A DNA stretch of 64,000 nucleotides from Bimuria novae-zelandiae CBS 107.79 (Eukaryota > Ascomycota > Dothideomycetes > Pleosporales > Didymosphaeriaceae): assembly GCA_010015655.1 (NCBI GenBank), contig ML976711.1:358013-422012 (forward strand), read 5' to 3'. Shown here in pieces: positions 30,175 through 42,735 of the stretch. Made by a program: the position numbers and the translations under genes. The notes beneath the pieces were generated by a model. It was not told the DNA's origin, did not search any database, and was given only the letters and a program-made list of their open reading frames with translations. The first letter of the stretch is position 1, and the number at the start of each line of letters is the position of its first letter.

Positions 30175-32236
30175 TTAAACGCCGGCAAAATCTAAATCTT
30201 GCAAGAAACAGTCCCATGCAAGCCATCGTGTATTCTCGCCGATGTAGATACTATCCAGATGATCATAGCTCTGATTTTCCTCGTTTGTGAACATATATTG
30301 TTCGTCCGTTGGAGCGCTTTGATCATCAAAGTCAGAGAAGGCCAAATTTCCGGGAGGTACATCCGGAACTGCGTTGTCTAAATGCGCCTGACCCACGTTG
30401 ATACTCTCTGGAAGCAGTTGTGGCATGGCCTGTGGTGGGGACCGCCTCAATCGCTGTACCCGACGCATGAGCCTCGCGATAGGTCGCCAGAACATACCAG
30501 AGCCCCCATCGGCGACGAGGGCCGCGTATTTAGTAAAGCTCTGTGAAGCCACTAAGAAAGCTCGTTCAGACAATGCACCGTGCGACCGGACGAGCAATTC
30601 CGCAAGAGTAACAGCGAGTGCGTGCCATTGAACCCAATTTTTCCAGGCCCAAGGCGTCAACTCCGCATTGACGGGTTGTATGTGTCGTTCGAGGACGTCG
30701 GTCGCCGCCTCCAAAATGTCCACGTCGTCCCAAGGTGGCACAATATTACGTGCCTGCCGGTATGGAGGTCTTCGCAGCACCAACTGCAAGCTAATCAGGA
30801 TCTTCGCTCCGGAAACTCGATGCAGCGTTGCTAAAGGCCCGGTTGCATTCTCGAGGTTGCGTATATCGTTTTCCACATGTCCTTTGAAATCGGAAAGTGC
30901 ATTGAGCATCATGGGCCAATGTGACCAGGTACTGTAGTCTGCTCCAAGAGAGTATTCATGCATTCTGCGCTGACAAATCATTGCCGCGTGGGTCATTGCA
31001 GTGTGGGACATTTCAGTAAGTCCCTGTGACGAAGCGACCGACATGTTGTATACCAATGGTATGTCACAGTCGTTGATGTTCAAAGGTGGCGAACGAAACG
31101 CGGAGGAATGTAGCATAGTGACTGTGCCTCGATCCATGGACGAGTGCGTATCGAGCATGCCAATCACAAACAACAAACGTCGACGCAGTTCCCGTTCGAG
31201 AGGTTGGAAACAACCAACGGGTCTTCACCAAGCCGGAGAGCTGTAGCAGCCCTCACAGCAACAGCTATCAAAGTCCAAGTCGTTGCGCGATTCACGCAAG
31301 TCCGAAGGCCGATCTAGACTTAAAAGTTAGCTTTGTACGATAAGAGCAGACTGAACGGCAGACGGACAAGATAGACAATGAATACCTGTAGAGTAATCAA
31401 ATCAGGACTCTGTAGTAGTTGTGATCGAGAAAGAAGATTCTCAGTTGCTGACTGATAAAGATCTAGCAGGGTCATCCTGTCTCCCAACCCCGTCGCCAAG
31501 GCTTCCTCATCCGTGATGCTACACAGTGCCATGAAGAAGAGAGCAAATTGTAAAGCCTGCACAGCTACTGACGGTGCTGTTTCCGTCTCTTGTCCATCAG
31601 GTGCCTCACAGGTTTGAAGGACTGTTGGCCAATGAAAAATCTTGTACACGCTGTCCACTCGAAAACGATACAGCTCTAGCAATTTCACACGAGTAGTCGG
31701 CGATGGCATAGAACATGCCAGATTCTGGCTTCTGCGCGAACTCGGGAATAATATGAAGGTTGTCTGCAGCTCGCCGTTTCTTTGCCCCGGAACTTTATCT
31801 GATGCGGAACTCGATTCTTCATCCTCATAATCATTTTCAAGGGTCCCCCGTAATCCATTGACTTCCTCGGAAAGTGAGGACCAGAAATCCGGGGCAACAA
31901 AATTGTCGATCTTCCCATTCGAGAGGGCCGGTCCGGCGTCTGTGTATGGTGTTGCAGCGGTGGGACAGGTCTCTACTCCATAGTAAGGCGAGTCTCAATC
32001 TCGTCACTAATTTGCTGTACTTCACTATACTCATTGAGCAAGCGCTCTATACGCGCAACGCGTGTCTCAAGGTTGCGATCACGCGCTTTCGCAGTTTTGC
32101 CCCTGGGCAATCAGGCTCGCTGGATGACCTGGCAACTGAGGCCTGCGCTCCGGCACTGTGTACATGGTGCACCTTTATCACATTTGATCTTTTTCTGTGA
32201 GCATTGTAGGCATGTTAAACGTGGTGGTGGATTCAT
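30175..32236 (-). pseudogene. Zn2Cys6 transcription factor, broken by a TGA and two frameshifts
   Basis: The ATG at 32236 opens a Gal4-type zinc cluster: C-L-Q-C-x6-C-x5-C-T-Q-C-x6-C within the first 35 residues. The linker VIQRA, then TGA at 32113-32111, then LPRGKTAKARDRNLETRVARIERLL is the usual region after the cluster, where ARLPRGRT is common, so CGA to TGA is likely. A frame change near 31985-31990 leads to YGVETCPTAATP and a fungal_trans-like region. A spliced junction (GTCCGT...TCTAG, about 31370 to 31318) gives IGLRTCVNRATTWTLIAVAVRAATALRLG. A further one-base change near 31205 leads to ERELRRRLLFVIGMLDTHSSMDRGT and an open C-terminal frame to 30175. The layout is that of a fungal regulator of about 650 residues, now inactive. 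It lies between a dehydrogenase and other regulators. Confidence 0.75.
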
Positions 32237-32410
32237 CGAGTTTTGTAGGGGGGTCAAATTTCGATGACGATGTTCGCGGTTGGTTCTAGCTCGTTCAAAT
32301 GCAGCAAGCGCCGTGCACGGTCGGCTTAATAACACTAAACCAAATTAGAGCAAACCATCTCGGCCCCGCTACGCTGCGGAGGAACAACTCCTAGGTCCTC
32401 TTCGTCCATC

Positions 32411-34026
32411 ATGGGTTTCGCAGAACTGCCAAAAGAACTTTTGCAGGTAATATTGCATTATGCCATCATTCTGCGAGGTATAAAGAGAGGAATGAGGCTG
32501 CGTCTGGTGTCCAGTAAGTGCGGCGAATCACTCATGACGCGACGCTAAGCGGGCGCACAGAAAGATTTGCAGTTGAAACGATTGATACAATCTATACTTA
32601 CCGCATGCTGGATGAACAACTTTCCCAAAAATTTGAACCACCCGACAGGCGGCCTTTGCCCCCGTGGATGCAATCTTACCTCGAGTACCGTGTGCATAAT
32701 GCAGAGGAGAATGCAAATCGGCATCCGGTTCTGAGTCTGTTTCGTGCTACTATTCGTACTCTTGTAGCAGAAAACGATGCGTTGCAGTACGATGACTGCG
32801 CACGCTTGTTATGTGGTCTCATATCCGAGGGCGGTCCCGCTCGCGTGTACGAGCTCTTTCGCTCAGCCACATACCGACCATTGCTGCCAGATGCCGAACT
32901 CTTGCAGATTAAGGGATCAAGTAAGATTAATTTGGGTGCGTTTGTCCTGTTACTTGAATTGTAACTTAATGTTCCAGGTAATACGCAATTTGTCGCCGCT
33001 GTTGTGACCAACACGACCTCCATTGTCGAGCTCCATGTTGGATCCTACCATCGTGAAAGTTCTGAGCCCCTTTTTGCCCCCGATGCCCGAGGGTTCAACC
33101 GTCTGGCTGCGTGTTATGCCGACAGGGAGACCCTCGGACTGCTCTTGTCGTCTGAAGGACCCACAGGTATCAATATCTCGCGCCGCAATGGTATGTTTGT
33201 CGCAGCAGCAGGTCTTGGCCGCCTCTCTACGGTGCGCTTCATTCATGACTTCCGCTTGACAAAAGGATCGTGGGACTTCATAGATCGCAGAGGACGATAT
33301 GAATCCGAAAGAATCTTCAAAGAAGCACTAAACACGCCCAGTAGAGAGGTCTGGGATTATGTGGTACGGCTGAGAAGCGACTACGGATTATCCAAAAATT
33401 TCCGGCAAGACCACAAGACAAGGCTGTTGGCGGCTTGTGTTCTGGAGGGCGGAGAAGCACACTTGATCGAACATCTGCTGGACATGGGGGCTGATGTTGA
33501 TGGAAACGACATGTTGGGAGACCCTCTCACGTCGAACAAGGTAAGACCGATACTGGATGCTTGTCGGTATGATGATGAGGATGTAGTCCGGTTATTGTTA
33601 GCAAAGGACGCCGATACGACATTTGCGGTGTGCGTTGCAGCAGCACATGGACATGCCAATATTGTCCGCTTACTTCTTGAACATGGTGCTGACCCTTTCG
33701 GTGGTCTTCTCAGAGCCGCGAGCAAGGGTTACATGGATATTGTGAAAATTCTGCTACATGCTGGTGTGGATGCTGGAGAGGAAGACGTCCGTTTGGACTT
33801 ATATGGTGGTCTCGAGAAGTATGACCTATGTACGGTACCCATTGTGAGTGCAATAGCGCTAGAACATGTCGAGATGGCTTCTCTACTGAAAGAGAAAGGT
33901 GCGAGAGTCGATGGGTATGCGGGCCGGCAATGTTTTAGGATTGTGAGGAAGTACGGACTGGAGAGTATGTTGACTTTGCTAGGGAGTTGGGGCGCAGAGG
34001 AGAGAGATTTGCCCGCTGTTGGTTGA
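32411..34026 (+). CDS. F-box-like/ankyrin-repeat protein
   Basis: Three exons (32411-32513, 32561-32920, 32978-34026) with 47- and 57-nt introns encode 503 residues with no disruption. Residues 4-40 (ELPKELLQVILHYAI...RLRLVSKRFAVE) form an F-box-like start seen in many dothideomycete ankyrin proteins. From about residue 260 there are about five ankyrin units: LIEHLLDMGADVDG, DVVRLLLAKDAD, NIVRLLLEHGADP, DIVKILLHAGVDA and VEMASLLKEKGARV. Such proteins probably act as adaptors, possibly in ubiquitin ligase complexes, or in protein binding; the partner is unknown. The ATG at 32411 is the first in frame, and intron 1 falls just after the F-box-like helix. It is the only undamaged member of the F-box-like families in this part of the window. 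Confidence 0.87.
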
Positions 34027-34485
34027 GATGATTCGTAGCGTGAATAACAAAACAGAACCTGGCACCGCCGATTGCCACTGGAAAGGATATAATCGTCTGT
34101 AACTACGAGTCGCTGCGATTCTGAGTAAGAATCATCTGTAGACTGCATGGAACAATATGTTGGGTGTTTGACGCAAGAAAATGGAACATAAATAAGAACT
34201 GCGTAGATTTCAATAAGCTTATTGTTTGCAAGAGCGTTGATTTGGTATTAGTTACATGAGTATTTCTTGAAGCGTGCGGTTGTGGTTTGGGTGGCCCAAC
34301 ACGCGCGTGTGCTGGGGGTGGAGTAAGTGGGCCGCTTCGCCGACCCAACAGGCAACTGCATTAGGTCTAGCGCAGTCACTACGTCACCCATCGGCGAAAC
34401 TTTTCCTGTCGGCGAAACCGCTGCAAATTTGAATTTCTTCCTTCCGCATATTGGTGGACAACGTTCAAAACCAATACCTGCAACC

Positions 34486-36775
34486 ATGTCCACGCATGAC
34501 CCAGCTGGAATCAAGAAGAAGAGCACGAGATCCATAGCTTGCGAAAGATGTCACTCACGGAGGCAGAAATGCTCTGGAGGACATCCGTGTTCAAGATGCG
34601 CCGAGACGGACCCGCCCGCCGATTGTGTCTACCCACCACGAGACCGAAAGGTGAAGCTAAGTCAACAGTAAGTCAATGTTGCCAGGCAATAATAGCACTT
34701 TATCCAAATTCATGGGCTGAGTTGCCCACACTATGGCAATACAGCAGGCTTTGGCAGGGCGCTTTTGTGAAGCCGAGCTTATGCCAGTAGGTACGTTGAA
34801 GATCTTTTGAAAGAGAACGAGCGACTGCGTAGTAGTGCCAGGGGAAGCGCTGCGTCGACCCCAGAGCCACGACACCCTACGTCGCCAACGAATGCCGTTG
34901 AGAGTACAGCCAACCAAGAAACAACGCAGAACCCATTGATAGAAGAGCGAGCATGGTTCCACCCTGTGCCCTCACTTGAATCGCCTATTCATGTTGGTGA
35001 AGCGTCTGACTCCGCGTATTGTACGAGGTTCCGTCAGACTGTGGCAACAGTGTGCACCAACCATTTCCCGAGGACGAGCTTTATCAAGGATGAACCCCTG
35101 CTTCTTCTTTCAGAGATAGAAAGGCCATGGCCGACACCAGCACGTGCTCGGTTCCTAGTCAAGGTTGCACTCGACACCATCTGTCGGTACTATCATATAG
35201 TGCGCAAATCCATTGTACTTGAAAGTCTGGAAGAAGCTATCAGGCAGGAGGGAAGAGGAGAGACGCTGAAGATTGCCAAGCTTCTCGCGTTATTCGCTCT
35301 GGGAGAGGCGTATTCAGCTAGGAGTGTAGATCATCAATCCACGTTCCCTGGGGTGGTGTACTTTGTGCACTCTCGAAAGATGGTCAGCATACCTCCTGAG
35401 CGCCCGCAGGTTGACACTGTAGAGATTGCACTGCTTTTGGTGAGTTCTCCTAAATCATGGAGCTTGGACCCGGTAGTCCTGCTCAATCCGGTGTAATTAA
35501 TGCAAATTCCAAAATGATCAAGATGTTGTTCCTAAGCAAAATGAAGATATGAGGCTGACCTTGCGAGCTTAGACATTATATTCATTTATACTGAACCGAC
35601 GCCATTCAGCTTATGTCCTCGCCAGCTCGGCCGTGCGAAATTGTTTGGTGATGGGGATGCATGTGAACGTCCCCGAGCACCAATACCGTAATCGTCGGGC
35701 AAGGGAGCATCGAGTGCGCCTCTGGTGGACTGCTTATATTCTAGACCGATCCTGCGGGTCTAAACTTGGCCTGCCCATGTCGATTTCCGATGACGACATT
35801 TTCGTGGATCCGCCCAGTAGCGAGGGAATTGAAGGTAGTGATGAGGATTTCGACGATGTTGATTACCAGCTCCGCAGTATTGAGATATCGCGTATGGCGG
35901 CGAAGTGCACCAGCGAAATCTACGGCAGGAAGAAGTTCCACAGCCCATTTTCGCAGAGGGTGCAATCTGCACTCAAGGGATTCACCATGTGGATGGATAC
36001 CTTGCCTCCGAAATTTCACCTGAAAAACGATGGATCTTCGTCCCTCCAGAGACATCACATCGTGTACCTGCATCTGAGGCTGAACCAAGTACGCTGATAA
36101 TGGTGTGTCACGGATATTTGCTAATTGTCATAGGGTGTAATCCTTGCAACACGCCCAATCCTTCTACATGCTTTGCGTCTTCACCTGCGATCGCGCACTG
36201 ATCCAGCATCGACAGCCCGCCTTTCAGAAAGCGCTCGCACCCTAGCGGAGACATGCACCCAATGTGCCCGACATTCCTATCGTATCATAACGGATGCGTG
36301 GATTCATGGAACGTTCGCAACCTTCGATTACTTCAATTGCCAATATTTATTTTCGGGGGCAACCATCATGGCGGTTTCTAGCATGTTACAAACCCCCCAA
36401 AGTAAGGGAGACGGTGAAAACTTTGACAACGCTGTCGAACTATTGAGGCAGTTGGCCCAAAGCGGTAATTTTGCAGCAAAAGAATTTTGCCAGCATATTG
36501 ACGCTATGAAACAGAGCATGGCCGCTGTTCATAACGGGGACCTGTCTCAGTCAACTCTGGGCACTCCTGCAGACTTGCAGCACCCATCATTAAGCGGATC
36601 CACAGGCACTGTAATGACGGCGGGGATGGCCCTCGCAGATCCGTCATTTCAAGGGTTTCTCGCAGACACAAACTTGGACATGCAAGCTTTGGATAATCCT
36701 TCCTTCTACGGGCTGCAAACGCCATACTGGCCTGAAATTTGGGGAGATGACTGGGTCACACCCAGTAATGTCTGA
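34486..36775 (+). CDS. Zn2Cys6 fungal transcription factor
   Basis: Four exons (34486-34667, 34791-35439, 35573-36088, 36134-36775) encode 662 residues. Exon totals and phases agree. The zinc cluster lies at residues 19-47: C-E-R-C-x6-C-x5-C-S-R-C-x8-C. A short basic and coiled-coil linker follows (VKLSQQYVEDLLKENERL). The middle-homology (fungal_trans) region is clear from FALGEAYS through LYSFILNRRHSAYVLASSAVRNCLVMGMHVNVPEH and REHRVRLWWTAYILDRSCGSKLGLPMSI. The C-terminus is acidic and Gln/Asn-rich with aromatic residues, plausible for activation. Introns 1 and 3 are long (123 and 133 nt) and could hide small errors. It should be a nuclear DNA-binding regulator of CGG-type sites; target genes are unknown. 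The nearest intact candidate is the dehydrogenase at 28970. Confidence 0.88.
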
Positions 36776-38148
36776 GCTTCAATTTCAAAGCCTATTGAAA
36801 AGACCAACATGAATCAGCTACGCGACTGGAAAGACTTTATCAGTCGGTAGAAGGGACCTCTTGCGCCACCGGCCTTCATACGTCTTCATTTCCTTGATAC
36901 AGTTGCTCCCATCACCACGCCGCGCGGTCGCGAATGTCAAACATCCACCGAGGACAGATAGGACCTCACCTGGGAGCTGTTAGGATCATAATTAATGCGA
37001 CAATGTGTGTCAACTTACTTTTGCGCCACGTGGAAAAAGAATTGTGTATAGCTGAAGCATTCGCCTCGGCTTTCAGTAGGGGCTCCGAAGATGTCGAATA
37101 CATGGACAAATTTTTCGATACAGCGTATGGCTGTTCCATTGCTGAATCGGCACCCGTTGAGATGCCTTTAAGCTTGCCTTCGAAGTCGTCACCGGTATAC
37201 AACATGGTCGATGTTATTGGGATGCGAGTATGAATTTGGCACAGTGCATTGGAAAGTATAAAGTTCTGGGCTTGAATGGAAGTTCTGTACTATACATATC
37301 CACCTTAAATATTCTTGGGAATGATGCATTATCAATCTCGTGGTGTTCGGCGAACTGGGCGACGAGCCCGACTAAGAAACGTCGGACCAAAAACACTGAC
37401 GCCGGAGCGACCCACTCGACATCCCTGTGAGAACAAGATGTGGTACCAAGATCTGGAGGTCAGAGGTACGGTTTGATTGTCCTAAAAGTTCGGGTGAAGG
37501 ACGCGTTGACCGTTGGCCATACACGCTTGGATGGTCATCCCAACTGGCTCGAGAACCTCTCTCTCGCATAAAGTCACCACCCACATTTCTGAAGTTCTTT
37601 TTCGCAGAGGTACAGTAAACCACTCGAAGCGACCCTTGATCATGTCAGATCCGCGTACTATTTTAGATCATTCTGTTTACACCGCACGGCTTGCTAATTT
37701 TGATGTTAAACCAAGAGAAGCTCTCGTCTCGCGCGGGGACAACTGTTATAACAAGACCAATACATTTAACGCGTACATGAGACGGAGCCCTCGTAATGCA
37801 ACGTGGTACCGAAGAGGAAGGTTGCAGGAACTTACCGATCACGTGTAAGGCTGAGCGCTGTGCAGGCAATGCGTAAGCTTCAGGATTGCACGGATCACTA
37901 GGATCTGTTTCATGGCTAACTTGCACCACCCCTGTCCATCCCGATCTTGAGCCACCTGCAGTTCCATATCGCTTTATTGAAGGGCATATAACTTCGCCAC
38001 CATCATGGAGAAAATTATGTGCAGATGAAAGAAGCAGCGCCTCACTTTTGTTTCGAATTCAATCTGTTGGCGAGGGCATGGCTGTAATGAGCCACGAAAT
38101 TCGTTCCGATACGGACTTCGCTTGTAAGGGCCCGGGCATCCCCCTGGT
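36776..38148. other. intergenic to the left of the Fot1-like element
   Basis: The longest plausible frame starts at 37642 (MSDPRTILDHSVYT..., to 37848) and has no recognised motif. The rest shows no supported feature. Confidence 0.4.
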
Positions 38149-38199
38149 ACCCTGCCGAGACAGTCAGTGCGCCGCGACACTAACGCGCCACCCCAACAG
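38149..38199 (+). repeat. left terminal inverted repeat (51 bp)
   Basis: Begins TACCCTGCCGAGACAG. It is identical to the reverse complement of 40228-40278 over all 51 bases. Confidence 0.93.
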
Positions 38200-40227
38200 A
38201 TGTAGCACCTCAACTTTGACGCGCCGCATCTCCACCAATATGGATCCGATTGAGGCTGCAATCATCGCTATCGACTCACGAGAACCTGGAGAAACTTTCT
38301 TATATAGAAAAATTACAGAAGAATTTGGTGTTGTGCGGTCAACATTAACGCGCCGGCATAGACGCGCCATGCAGGCGCGTATATAGCTACTATAGACTCG
38401 CTAAAATCTTAACTAACAACAAGAATCTAAGCTCCTATAGTATATATAGCGTCTTACTTAGAAAGGTCTACCCCCTACGCGTTAGATAATCTAAAACTTT
38501 ATATTAATTATTGCTAAAAAGGATGTCTCTATACAATAGGTTAATTACTTTATTAGGCGCCACCCTAACTCCCTAATCTCGCGATAGATAACTAGGCTAG
38601 ATAGTAATTACTATAACGCTAATTTAGGCGCAAGATATAGGCTCTACTTTAAGCTTCTATATAAGAAAATTATAAAGTATGGCATAGAGCCTCAGCATAC
38701 CTACAATATGGACGAAAAAGGCTTCCTACTCGGCATCACCGGCAGGTCAAAAAGGATCTTCGACAGGCCTATATATGAGAGTCGCTGAGTGAGGCAATCT
38801 ATCCAGGATGGCAGTCGTGAGTGGATCTCGCTCATCGCATGTATATGCGCCGATGGATCTACTGTTAATCTATTACTAATCTATCGATCTAACGCTGAGA
38901 CTCTACAATTAAGCTAGGTTAAGGAAATTAACGTTAATTCTTATAAAGTCTTTATTACCTTATTAACCTCTAGATGGTTAAACAACGAGATAGGGCTTTA
39001 ATAGCTAAAACAGGTGTTTAATCGCTGTACTAAGGAGAAGGCTCGACGGCAGTGGCGACTCTTAGTCCTTAATAGGTATAGATCTTACGTTACTATAAAT
39101 TTTATTAACTACTATAATTAGAAAAAGATCCTCCTTGCGATATTTCCCCTTTACGCCACTTATACGCTGTAGCCTCTAGACGTCTGTGTATTTAAGTCTC
39201 TTTCTGCCGCCTGCTCCGACGAGCTCTCCGCATACCTATATAGGAGTTAGGGGCTATTAATAATCGCTAAAAGAGACTTCTTTACACTATTCTAGAAGAC
39301 CTAGACAACGTTAGTTACGCCGTAATTAATTACTAAAGCTTTTAAGTATATAGGTATCTTGCCGCCAGATCCTACACTAATCCTTAGTTAATTTAATAAA
39401 GATAAGTCTCTAGAATAGAGATCGCGTAAAAGCTCTACTTTAGTACTTAGCGCGTCTAATTAGCGCAAAATCGATTAGCTTTTAAAGGTTGTTGTTAATA
39501 CAGGGGGAGGTAATAAGGCCAAGAAGCTAAGTCGCACTATATACTTAATCTCTATACAGAAGTAGCTCCTAGAGCATGAGAATTAGGGGCTACAAGAAGC
39601 CCTCACAAACCAGAAACAGCGTTAAACAAAGGGCAGGACTCTACCTTTTGAGTAGCTAGATAAGTAGTATAGAGGATCTATTTTCTAGTTACCTGCCCGC
39701 GTATAGAGGGCGCGCGATTCTCTTAGCTAATAAAAGGCTAAAAAGTAACAACTATAACTCCAGAAAAGTAAGCAAAGAGAGATCTAGATAGTAAATAGGT
39801 AGCTTAAACCTTATCTACTATAGGAGAAGTGTGTTACGCATATAATAGCTAGAAATACGCGCGCTAAGGAGAAAGCTAATTAGGCTACTAAGTAACGCCT
39901 TTATTAACAGGCTCGTAAGGCTTAACAATAACTTTAAAAATATCTTAAAATTACTAAAAAGGGAAGCCAGAATGCTTTAAAAGCTACTTATATAATTATA
40001 AAGAGGAAGAAGCCTACGCCGGCATTTATACGCGTTAATATAGTAATATCTACGCTATTAGCGCTAGCATCGCGTAGTAGCTAAACAATTAGAATACTAA
40101 GCAGATATTTATAATTTAACTAGCTAGTAATCTTCTATAGCTTTATAAAATCTTAACTCTAGAAAATTTCGCGATAAAAGCTTTTGTGTAAAACTCTACA
40201 GCCTCATGTTGCTGGCTGCGGTGCTGG

Positions 40228-40278
40228 TGTTGGGGTGGCGCGTTAGTGTCGCGGCGCACTGACTGTCTCGGCAGGGTA
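40228..40278 (-). repeat. right terminal inverted repeat (51 bp)
   Basis: Ends CTGTCTCGGCAGGGTA; a perfect mirror of the left end. Confidence 0.93.
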
Positions 40279-41042
40279 AGCGGCATATCCTAGGACTTTG
40301 ACGTTTGCGTAAGGTCTTTGCCTTCCGGCAGTAAGCTTCACTATGCACAGGAGACAGTTGAAGCAGTTCATGTGATCTTGTATCATAAGAATAATTCTCA
40401 CGAGTAATGGTGCTGGGCGTAAGGGCGAGGACGGAGAGCCGAGTTACGCCCGACGGATATTAGCGAACGCCATGACAAGGGATGGCATCGCTGGATCGTC
40501 ATGTAGTTCCGCACCGCAGGACCGCGGGCACCAAAATGCTCTGCATTTGAATTTTACAAGATTGAGAAGAAACTGTTAATGACTGTCGGGATTATATTCA
40601 AGCAATGCCGTGTTGCATTTGTCTGGTCAGAAGTGTGAGCGCTCGTCCAAGCTGTTCACAATCAACACAGTTTAGCGTCTCGTACGAACGGATGGACGCC
40701 TGTTCGGACATTTACCACATCACTGTGCCACACTGATACCATGAAACGTCCCATTAGAGACCGGAATTTATGGCCCAATAACGATTGTTGTTTCTAGCAG
40801 TCATTTTACGCCTAGGATAGTACGGCGCCGATGATGGTGCGGACGGGCGACGAGTTTCTCCAACTCCGCCAGTGTTGATCCTGCCTAAGATTCCGCATCC
40901 ATCGTACGTGCTGGAAAGCAGCCATGCGTACAAATATGGCTATCACCATGCGTGCTTCTGCCAAATCACTCAAGCAGCTCATTCTCTCCTTCTATTATTA
41001 TTATCTTTTCAGCGCATTCTTCTGCCACCGTTCCATCCCAAA
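40279..41042. other. intergenic, upstream of the secreted GH16 gene
   Basis: No gene recognised. It contains the promoter region of the next gene; no specific motif is claimed. Confidence 0.45.
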
Positions 41043-42164
41043 ATGTATTCTTCTACTCTTTTCACTTCTCTGGCGCTTACGTCTTCCGCCCTCGCAGGCT
41101 ACGAGGTTAAATGGGATTACAGCGGCGCCAGCTTTTTCGACAATTTCGAATTCGTCAATGTAAGCTTCTCCACGTACGATTAATCGAAGAATCGTCACGT
41201 TAACTTCTGCGACCTAAAGCAACCCGATAGCAGCTTTACGAATGGCTTCGCCCAATACGTAAGCAAGGACGAGGCCACGGCAATGGGTCTCGCCAGTATT
41301 GTGGACAACAAAGCCCGCATTGGCGTTGATATGAACAACACCTACGAGCTCAGCAGCACTGGAAGGAAGAGCGTACGCTTACAGAGCAATGAGATGTTCA
41401 ACCGGGGCTTGCTTGTGGCCGACTTTGCCCACGTACCCGTAGCGGGATGCGGACAATGGCCAGCATTGTATGTGCTTGCTCTTTCTGCAAACTATACATC
41501 AGTATTAACCATTACCAGCTGGGTGTATCGTGGCGAACAAGCCGAGGGCTACTCCGAGATCGACATCCTCGAGAACGTGGACAAAACGACCGCCAATACG
41601 CACTCTTTCTACACTTCCGAAGAATGCAGCGTCAACTTCGACGTGGGAAGCCCATTGAAGACTGACAACTGCCATTATGACCCGCAAGGTGCCGGCCCCC
41701 AAGGATGCAGTTTTGGGGCCGAAGAGGGAACCTTCAACCAGGCTTTCAACGACAATTATCAGATCATTGCTCTACAAGTGGAGGCAGACACTATGAAGAT
41801 CTGGCACTTCGGAAAGGACGAGGTCCCAGCGGATTTGACTGCTGGTACTCCCGATCCTTCGACCTGGAGGGCACCGACCGTAGCCCTTTCGCCTAAGAGC
41901 TGCGATTTCCAAACAGCTTTCAGCCAATTCCATGTCGTAAGTGGCTCACCCATAAGCATTGTTAAGCAAGAAGGAAGCTAACCAGAGGGAAAGATCATAA
42001 ACATCACATTCTGCGGAAGCTGGGCTGGTGGTCCCGACTGGGACGCGCAGTGCGCTGCGGAAACCGGCACAGACTGCAATACTTGGGTGGCGAACAACCC
42101 AGAAGAATTCAAGGACACCTTCTTTGGGTTCAACTCTGTGAAGCTGTATCAATTGTCGGCTTAA
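41043..42164 (+). CDS. secreted GH16 glycosidase (endo-1,3(4)-beta-glucanase type)
   Basis: Four exons (41043-41159, 41220-41467, 41519-41936, 41988-42164) give 319 residues. A signal peptide covers residues 1-18/19 (MYSSTLFTSLALTSSALA). The GH16 catalytic motif E-x-D-x-x-E is present as E135-I-D137-I-L-E140 in GYSEIDILENV. It is preceded by CGQWPAFWVY and followed by CSFGAEEGTF and TFCGSWAGGPDW, all typical of fungal GH16 laminarinase/mixed-linkage glucanase proteins. It probably cuts beta-1,3/1,4-glucans outside the cell. Two acceptors are odd: intron 1 must end AAG (41219) and intron 3 must end GAG (41987). If intron 3 ended at the CAG two bases earlier, the protein would stop within five residues. 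The gene may be mis-spliced, slightly damaged or truly unusual. Confidence 0.8.
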
Positions 42165-42735
42165 AGTCCAATCTGCAGGTACACCACGATCGAGGGACAG
42201 AAGGAATGAAGACCACAAGCTCGGGAATGCATGTGCTTCTTTGTAAATAGTTACAAATTCTCCGCGTGACTTCTAGTTTGTGGAAGTTGCGCAGCAATCG
42301 AATTAAATAATCGTCTTTATGTGCGTACAAATTGGACTAGGACATAGGCAGTCGGTGATGCAACTTTTTCGCAATAGTTGCACTAAACTAGCATCCAGCA
42401 TGGATGGCAAGTATTTGAGGGCGAGGAATGCTAGCATACACACTCCGGATCACTGCAATGAAACAGCATCAGCCCAGTAGTGCATGGTGAATTGCGAGTC
42501 GATTCTAAATTCGATTCCGAAACGTGCGAAGTGAGGCTTCCACTTGCAGATAAGTCGCTTTTGCATTCCGCAACACTCCCTTCCAACCAAAGCCACGACT
42601 CATGCCGTTGAAGATCGAGTTAGTGAAAATTACATCATTACAACGACCTCAAATTGAGACCCGAAGGGGGTAATCATTTCCCTTGCCACCTTGAACTTCC
42701 ACGTAGAGCCTCCCTTTCACCCCCGTTCGGATATC
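42165..42735. other. intergenic, convergent gene ends
   Basis: No feature recognised between the GH16 gene and the minus-strand gene that ends at 42736. Confidence 0.45.

Larger units (their letters stand above)
38149..40278 (+). mobile_element. Fot1/pogo-type DNA transposon (Tc1/mariner superfamily), transposase dead
   Basis: A 2.13-kb element with perfect 51-bp terminal inverted repeats (38149-38199 and 40228-40278) that begin and end with TA, the target duplicated by this superfamily. The plus-strand transposase starts at ATG 38240 (MDPIEAAIIAIDS, then GVVRSTLTRRHR, a psq/CENP-B type helix-turn-helix). It is cut by a stop after about 48 codons. Later pieces are still legible: YNMDEKGFLLGITGR near 38702 with the first catalytic Asp at 38711-38713, then WISLIACICADGS, and further on YTLQPLDVCVFKSL near 39165-39200 with the later catalytic Asp. 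Between these the sequence is full of stops and TA-rich, as RIP leaves it. The element cannot encode its own transposase but its ends remain intact. Confidence 0.92.
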
